A stretch of 23,805 nucleotides of DNA from NCBI GenBank assembly GCA_003254885.1, contig QANT01002332.1:1-23805 (forward strand). The letters are read 5' to 3'. The notes beneath the pieces were generated by a model that had not been told where the DNA came from, did not search any database, and saw only the letters and a program-made list of their open reading frames with translations. This DNA is from Purshia tridentata. Its lineage: Eukaryota; Streptophyta; Magnoliopsida; Rosales; Rosaceae. Below, in pieces: positions 18,979-23,805 of this stretch. Numbering within the stretch: position 1 is the first letter of the stretch; every line of letters starts with the position of its first letter. Position numbers and translations under genes: made by a program.

Positions 18979-19284
18979 CTACTTGCAGTAATCAATAATA
19001 GAAAAGACTCATTATATATTCCCACCCAAACTTTGCCGATTCCACCATTCCTTCACAGTTCCAAACAAACATTTTAGAATTAGCTTAATTAAACTTGTAG
19101 TTTGATTAATTAATTTTTTGTTACCTATACATTCACTAAAGTCTGTTCTAACAAGCAAGCTGTCCTTGGCCAGCTAGTCAAATCTCGCCTCCACTTGTTT
19201 CCACAGCTCCTCCTCATTGCAATTTTCTTAGGTAATAGTACTCTTGCTGATGGAACTCAAGCTGAGAGAGTAGTATTGAGCTCC

Positions 19285-19542
19285 ATGGCTAACTCGAAAT
19301 TAGAGGCAGTGGTGGTCCTCGACGACACCGATTGGAACAGCCATCTGAACATTCAGCGAATGCTCCATGACATGGCTAAGAGGCTCTATCCTAAAATTCC
19401 TTTGTTTGCCGCGACCGCCTCCGACGACAGAGTTGTTTGCAATTGGAGTTGGCACCGGAGTGACTCTGCATACAACAATGGAGTCGTCGTCATCATTGTT
19501 AAGCACCAATGTAAGAGGAGAGAGAGAGAGAGAGAGAGATAG
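19285..19542 (+). CDS. Unrecognised short ORF, possible gene fragment
   Basis: From the ATG at 19285 the frame reads MANSKLEAVVVLDDTDWNSH and then HLNIQRMLHDMAKRLYPKIP, and runs into a (GA)n microsatellite that supplies its RERERER tail. The first 60 or so codons have balanced, GC-richer codon use unlike the surroundings, which suggests a once-real coding stretch. Open sequence extends upstream of the ATG with a hydrophobic LLLIAIFL segment. The ORF ends in simple repeat, so the natural C-terminus is lost or a splice site was missed. I do not recognise the family. Frames on the other strand look repeat-driven. Confidence 0.3.
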   Translation: MANSKLEAVVVLDDTDWNSHLNIQRMLHDMAKRLYPKIPLFAATASDDRVVCNWSWHRSDSAYNNGVVVIIVKHQCKRRERERER

Positions 19543-19548
19543 AGAGAG
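19517..19548. repeat. (GA)n microsatellite
   Basis: Nearly pure AG dinucleotides with one T interruption. It creates low-complexity Arg-Glu or Ser-Leu frames on the two strands. Confidence 0.9.
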
Positions 19549-19637
19549 GCATAAATTGAGCGATGCAAACATAAATAAATACCATAAGATCAAAATAGAT
19601 ATGTATAAACAGTGACCCCCAACAACATGACAAGGGA

Positions 19638-19667
19638 CCCAACCCAACCCAACCCAACCCAACCCAA
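19638..19667. repeat. (CCCAA)6 pentanucleotide microsatellite
   Basis: Six perfect CCCAA units. Read on the minus strand it is TTGGG, loosely telomere-like but pentameric. Confidence 0.9.
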
Positions 19668-19734
19668 AGCTTTAGCTTCTCTCTCTCTTTTGGGATGGAA
19701 TTGGAAACTCTAATTCTCCATGATAATATGCAAG

Positions 19735-19862
19735 GAGTTAAATTTCGATTTTGTGGAAATTTTCGATAAAAATTTCGACGGAAATTTCCGGAAATTTTAA
19801 ATTTCGACAGAAATTAAACGGAAATGACGGAAATTACTAGTAAAATACGGAAATTTTGAATG
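19735..19862. repeat. GGAAATTTCG-rich dispersed repeat
   Basis: Many overlapping copies of AAATTTCGA, GGAAATTTC and CGGAAATTA-type words cluster here (for example ATTTCGACGGAAATTTCCGG). They make an imperfect palindromic block of the kind found at ends of non-autonomous plant elements. It may be one end of an element that includes the tandem duplications to its right. Family unknown. Confidence 0.5.
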
Positions 19863-19892
19863 AAACTTTACCATATGTTTATTTAACATATT

Positions 19893-20026
19893 ATCTACTA
19901 CTTTGATAAAAAACATTGAAGAAAATAAATTATATAATGGGTTTCATATGATATAAGATGATCTACTACTTTGATAAAAAACATTGAAGAAACAAATTAT
20001 ATAATGGGTTTCATATGATATAAGAT
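19893..20026 (+). repeat. 68-bp tandem duplication
   Basis: ATCTACTACTTTGATAAAAA begins at 19893 and again at 19961. The copies differ by a small change (AGAAAATAAATT versus AGAAACAAATT). Confidence 0.85.
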
Positions 20027-20253
20027 GAATATAATGCGCGCTGGAGACAAATACTGTACAAAAAATGGTTCACTAATTAATAATTACATATGTTTTATTG
20101 AATAAATACCTTAGTTTTATTTATACTATAATTTAGATTCATAAATAATCATATAATAACTTGATTTAAATTTTATTAAGAATGTTAATTTATTGGTTAT
20201 GGACTGAAAAAGCTTAAAGAAAAGTTGAGTTGTGAGACTTAAGAAAATGTTGT

Positions 20254-20395
20254 TAAATTGATTTGGAGACAATAACAAGTTTTGAAAATTCATGGAATAT
20301 TATTTGAGGTTATGATTTTTGTAGTTAAATTGATTTGGAGACAATAACAAGTTTTGAACATTCATGGAATATTATTTGAGGTTGTGATTTTTGTT
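20254..20395 (+). repeat. 71-bp tandem duplication
   Basis: TTAAATTGATTTGGAGACAA begins at 20254 and 20325. The copies are nearly identical, with AAAATTC versus AACATTC and TTATGATT versus TTGTGATT. Confidence 0.85.
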
Positions 20396-20610
20396 ATGTG
20401 CATTATTTAAGGTTTGGAGATTCTTGGAGTGGAGACAAAATAAATGTTTGGAGATTCTTAGATATTTATTTGAGGTTATAAGGATTTTTGACGAATTAAT
20501 TTAAGTAATTAAATATTTATAGAAGTTATTGAGAATTATTTAGAAATATATAAATTAAATTGAATGAGGTATGGGTAATTAAAATTTGAAGTTAAGGTGA
20601 TAAAAAATGG

Positions 20611-20778
20611 TACAAGATGAGAGGAACCCATAGGAATTATCGAAACATTTTTTGTACTCTGATCGTTGATTGGTGATTTATTTAAAGATTTATGATACAA
20701 GATGAGAGGAACCCATAGGAATTATCAAAACATTTTTTGGACTCTGACCGTTGATTGGTGATTTATTTAAAGATTTGG
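20611..20778 (+). repeat. 85-bp tandem duplication
   Basis: TACAAGATGAGAGGAACCCA begins at 20611 and 20696. The copies differ at a few bases (TATCGAAAC versus TATCAAAAC, CTGATCG versus CTGACCG). Confidence 0.85.
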
Positions 20779-21586
20779 ACAAGTATACCCTTAATATAAA
20801 AGTTTGGATTTAAGAGGAAATAATTAAATTATATCTTTATAAATTATGATTTTGGCATTGCTGAATAGAACTCGAACTCACGAGCATGTAGGCGAAAACG
20901 GATTGCGAATCGGAGTTACATAGCTCAAATTACAAATATTTGAAGCATAAGGGCAAAATGGTAATTTCATGTCAGATCAGATCTGCAATTACCATTTTGA
21001 ATATCAATTGTCCTTAATGGTCAATTCAAATTGGAGTATAATATTCCATTCACGTGAAGAGTGATGCAGGGTAATGAGAGAAAATTGTCGGATATGAATG
21101 AAATTCCGGCAACACGAAAGGCTGAAAGGTCATGGCCAAATACATGACAGCGTGTAGCCATAGCCGGTTAACTTATAAATTTTTTCAAATTTAGAAGAAT
21201 TAATGAGAGCTCATAACTCTAGTTACAGAAATCAAAAACTGAGAGCGCAAAGTTCGATGACAATCCATATGATGCATATTCCACATGAGAAATTTTACGA
21301 CAATATTATCTATCATTTTAACTTTTTTATACTATCTTAACCAAAAAGGAAAAGAAACTCCAAAGAGTTACACGTTACACATGAGAACTGCGCATGTCAA
21401 AATTGGAAATAGTATCTCACCTTGCAGAAACACATTTCGAAGTTCTGCATGGAGGGGCTTATACCCCTTCAAATGGTCACCACACAGTCAATGATCCGCA
21501 GGGCATTCAGTTCTTCATCGTCATTTTATATGATTCACGCATGTTGTGCAACAACGGTTGACAATGGAATGCAGTGGAGAAGATTT
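20779..21586. other. No gene seen; 3' flank of the TRF4/5-like gene
   Basis: AT-rich intergenic DNA that becomes the presumed 3' UTR (minus strand) toward 21586. A GT-type donor, GCAAG|GTGAGA, on the minus strand at about 21418 could mark an alternative 3' UTR intron. A phrase AGGGCAAAATGGTAATTTC (near 20950) is of the kind seen in LTRs. Confidence 0.3.
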
Positions 21587-23472
21587 CTAGCTACTCCGTG
21601 CAGGCCCACCAACATAACGACCATATCCATTGTCATTATCTCGGGAATGTCTCCGTCTCCGACTCTTCTTCCTTGAGCCACTGTCTTCACGCCTGGTCTT
21701 CTCTCTTGAGCCATGTTCTTCATGCCTGCTCTTTTTCCCCACATCCCCATTTTCTCTCACCTTCTTACCAGACTTCTCTTTAGAAGAAGCTTTCCTCTTC
21801 TTTCCTGATGATTGCTCACTAACATCTGCAGCAGAATCATCTCCTCGCGGCAGGGGTTCCTCTTCATCATCTAACTGCCAATTGCACAGAAACTCCTGCT
21901 GCTCGTACTGTTGCTCAAGTGGTTCCCCTGCTCCAGGAAGCAAGCTATTAAAAGTCACTTGCCCAGGCCCTCCTTTGCGTTCTACCAACGTTGGATCAGG
22001 TCTAATTATGGTACCGAGAATACTCCTGTTTGGGCCTAGGCATAAGATGGTCTTAGGATTTGTCAATGTAGTGTAAGCCATTGCAAAGGCTGATTTAATC
22101 TGCAACAAATTCAGGAAAGAATGTAAGGTGGAGGAAGGGGATCTGCAAATTATAAGAATTGAACTGCCAAGCATTGCTTGTAAGGATTATAATAGTGCCA
22201 TTCCCACCAAACCATCCAAATTGTGAACTGTCTAACTGGTCAAAGTCAATAAAAATAAATAACAAGTGCAACTGTGCAAGTGAAAATGTATACTCAGGAA
22301 CTCGGCAGCAAGGGCAAAAGCAAAATCATAAACATGTCATTCAACAAACCTGGAAATAGTTGAAGGAGTTCTTCCCAACGTCATTCTCCGGTGCCTAAAT
22401 CATAAAACATAAAACAGTTAATTATCAAAAAGAAAGACAGAAAATCAAGTAGGCCAGAATAACCGCAGACACCCCCGCCCACACCCCCCCTTCTTCTTTT
22501 TTTCAAAGTTCTCTCTGATGTCTGACACAATTTTCTGCAACAGGGAATAGAGACATGCAAGACTGTCATTTCTATAAAACAGGAAAATAACAGATCCACA
22601 TAGAATTCCTGGTATTTTCATTGTGTCACAACGTCCTTACATATATAATAGAGGGAGCCAAGAAAATAGTTAACTAGGGCAGGGGAAGCCAGCTATTACA
22701 GAGGTCTGCTTGGAAAATCAAATTAGCATATGTGCTAACTGCTAATAGAACAAATCCAGCAGCAAGTCAAAGAAAGAAAATAACACATTAAATCCAGCAG
22801 AGCCTCAAATAGTTAGCTATGTTCTTTGATTTCCCAAACAGTCCCCTATGAAATTACCATACATCAAACCAAAATCTGAAATAAACCTGTGGGTCCTCGA
22901 TGGCAATAAGAAATCGTCCATTAGTTGTGAACCTAACAAAGAAGACAAACCAATTTCAAAAGTCAAATATAACTTATTAAACGAGATCCCAAAGGTAAAA
23001 GTCAGATATCAGTTTATCAAGAAGGTTACTTATACCCTTTGCTACTCTTTGAAAAAAAGGTGCCTGCCCCTTTGCAAGATACACCAACATCTGAAGTGTT
23101 CAATTTGCGTCCATAAATATCAAAGAAGTTGACCTATTTCCCAAGCACAACACATAAATAGTAATGTAAGACCGTAGCTCATGAACTATTTTTCAGATCC
23201 TTAAGACAAATTTTAGTCTCTCATAAGAACCAAAACAGTAAAGTGCATTCCATAGTTCAAGTAATTCCAGTTACATTCTTCATTCCTATAATTTACCCAT
23301 AGTGAATACAGGCAACTAAAGAAAACCCTGGTAGCTAGATAAAGCAAGTTGGCTTGGGATACAATGAAAGAACTTCAGGAAATGATCTAGAATTTTCTTC
23401 TAGTTGAACTAGAAAGCTTACCAAGAGAACTCCCAAGTTTTGTTCTGGAGAAGCTTGGCACTCCCTGAGGTT
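21587..23472 (-). CDS. TRL: TRF4/5-like non-canonical poly(A) polymerase, C-terminal five exons (partial)
   Basis: The family (yeast Trf4/5, human PAPD5/7, plant TRF4/5-like) adds short A-tails to nuclear RNAs to mark them for exosome trimming, including rRNA precursors. Five minus-strand exons are visible: 23472-23422 (NLRECQASPEQNLGVLL), 23133-23036 (VNFFDIYGRKLNTSDVGVSC...), 22932-22887 (FLIAIEDPQ), 22394-22350 (APENDVGKNSFNYFQ) and 22099-21587 (IKSAFAMAYTTL... to the stop). All junctions are GT-AG and phases match throughout, giving about 250 residues. IEDP.xPxNDVG.xS and the following AF..AY..L and ILGTIIRPDP match the PAP-associated region of the family. The tail from about residue 160 is Lys/Arg/Ser/Glu-rich (KKRKASSKEK, SRRRRHS), probably a nuclear-localising disordered tail. 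The nucleotidyltransferase core with its catalytic Asp residues would lie beyond 23805. The open frames on the opposite strand here are antisense shadows. Confidence 0.88.
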
Positions 23473-23503
23473 CTGTAGCATAAAATGCATCATATAAATA
23501 AGG

Positions 23504-23706
23504 GTTAAATACGTTTTTAGTCCCTGTGTTTTACTCCAAAAACAAATTTGGTCCTCGTGGTTTCAAAATTCTGATTTTAGTCCTTGGGTTTTACTCCAAA
23601 AACAAATTTGGTCCTCGTAGTTTCAAAATTCCAGTTTTGGTCCTTGAGTTTTTGTCCATTTCTAATTTTGATCCTTGAGTTTTTGTCCATTTGCAATTTT
23701 CATCCT
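23504..23706 (+). repeat. Dispersed 60/31-bp repeat in a TRF4/5-like intron
   Basis: GGGTTAAATACGTTTTTAGT leads into units with TCCYTGDGTTTTACTCC and TTTGGTCCTCGTGGTTTCAA. Unit starts repeat 60 bp apart (about 23518, 23578 and 23638), then 31 bp apart (23641, 23672 and 23703). This GGTTAAATACGTTTTTAGTCC type of sequence is familiar as an interspersed repeat in many eudicots; I leave its class open. It lies upstream of the exon at 23472, so within an intron if the gene continues beyond the window. Confidence 0.65.
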
Positions 23707-23805
23707 TAAATATATATATATATGTTTTTTTGACCTTTTTTAAATAGAATTTTTTTAAAAAAGAAATTATTCTTACTACAAAAGAATTAGTGGGGGTAAA
23801 TGAGT
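23707..23805. other. AT-rich window edge
   Basis: A short TA run (23710-23722) and T/A homopolymers; nothing else is visible. If the TRF4/5-like gene continues, this is intron. Confidence 0.4.

Noticed and set aside
19300..19662. Minus-strand 120-codon frame
   Set aside because: About half of it is translation of the (GA)n and (CCCAA)n microsatellites, and the rest is antisense to a better plus-strand candidate.
20868..20900. Minus-strand GTGAGTTCGAGTTC resembling a tRNA box B
   Set aside because: No box A at the right distance and no cloverleaf could be drawn; not called as tRNA or SINE.
21285..22076. Several plus-strand open frames around the TRF4/5-like last exon
   Set aside because: They are antisense readings of the conserved minus-strand exon or of its 3' flank.
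22381..23132. Open frames at 22381-22599 (minus) and 22848-23132 (plus)
   Set aside because: The first is intron of the TRF4/5-like gene extended from the exon at 22394; the second crosses introns on the wrong strand.

Overview
The window reads as nuclear DNA from a flowering plant, most likely a eudicot. It is AT-rich, intron-bearing and full of transposon debris. The eudicot call rests on a plant-type CACTA (En/Spm) transposase with the TNP2 domain set, a plant mobile domain fragment, TTTAGGG telomere-type repeats and a TRF4/5-like gene with plant-style short exons. The species cannot be told from this alone. Only one gene looks functional, the TRF4/5-like gene at the right edge. Everything else is mobile DNA, its remains, or tandem repeats.

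Left part (1-6.1 kb): a degenerate interstitial telomere-type array (1-455), a weak SINE-like remnant, a GC-rich MITE-like block (656-812), then a minus-strand CACTA element. Its TNP2-type transposase (4557 to 830) can be followed through four exons. It carries seven in-frame stops, a dead splice donor and two frameshifts near its C-terminus. Most of the stops are explained by C-to-T or G-to-A changes at CG or CHG sites. Palindromic GGGCACT motifs beyond its 5' end look like subterminal repeats.

Middle left (6.1-11.1 kb): sequence resembling LTR-retrotransposon non-coding DNA, and a 63-bp minisatellite interrupted by a clean 349-bp hAT-type MITE with a perfect 8-bp target duplication. A 34-bp triplication and a promoter-like segment follow, leading into a broken plant mobile domain (PMD) gene.

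Middle right (11.1-19 kb): a repeat desert. It holds 52-bp tandem units on both sides of a 2.4-kb segment containing an orphan first exon, a 42/43-bp hairpin array, a 32-bp three-hairpin array with compensatory stem changes, a 26-bp array, and scattered TGTGTGACAGT-type palindromes.

Right part (19-23.8 kb): an unrecognised short ORF, microsatellites, a GGAAATTTCG-rich element with three separate tandem duplications, then the last five exons (minus strand) of the TRF4/5-like non-canonical poly(A) polymerase, whose catalytic half lies beyond the window. An intron of that gene contains a dispersed 60/31-bp repeat.
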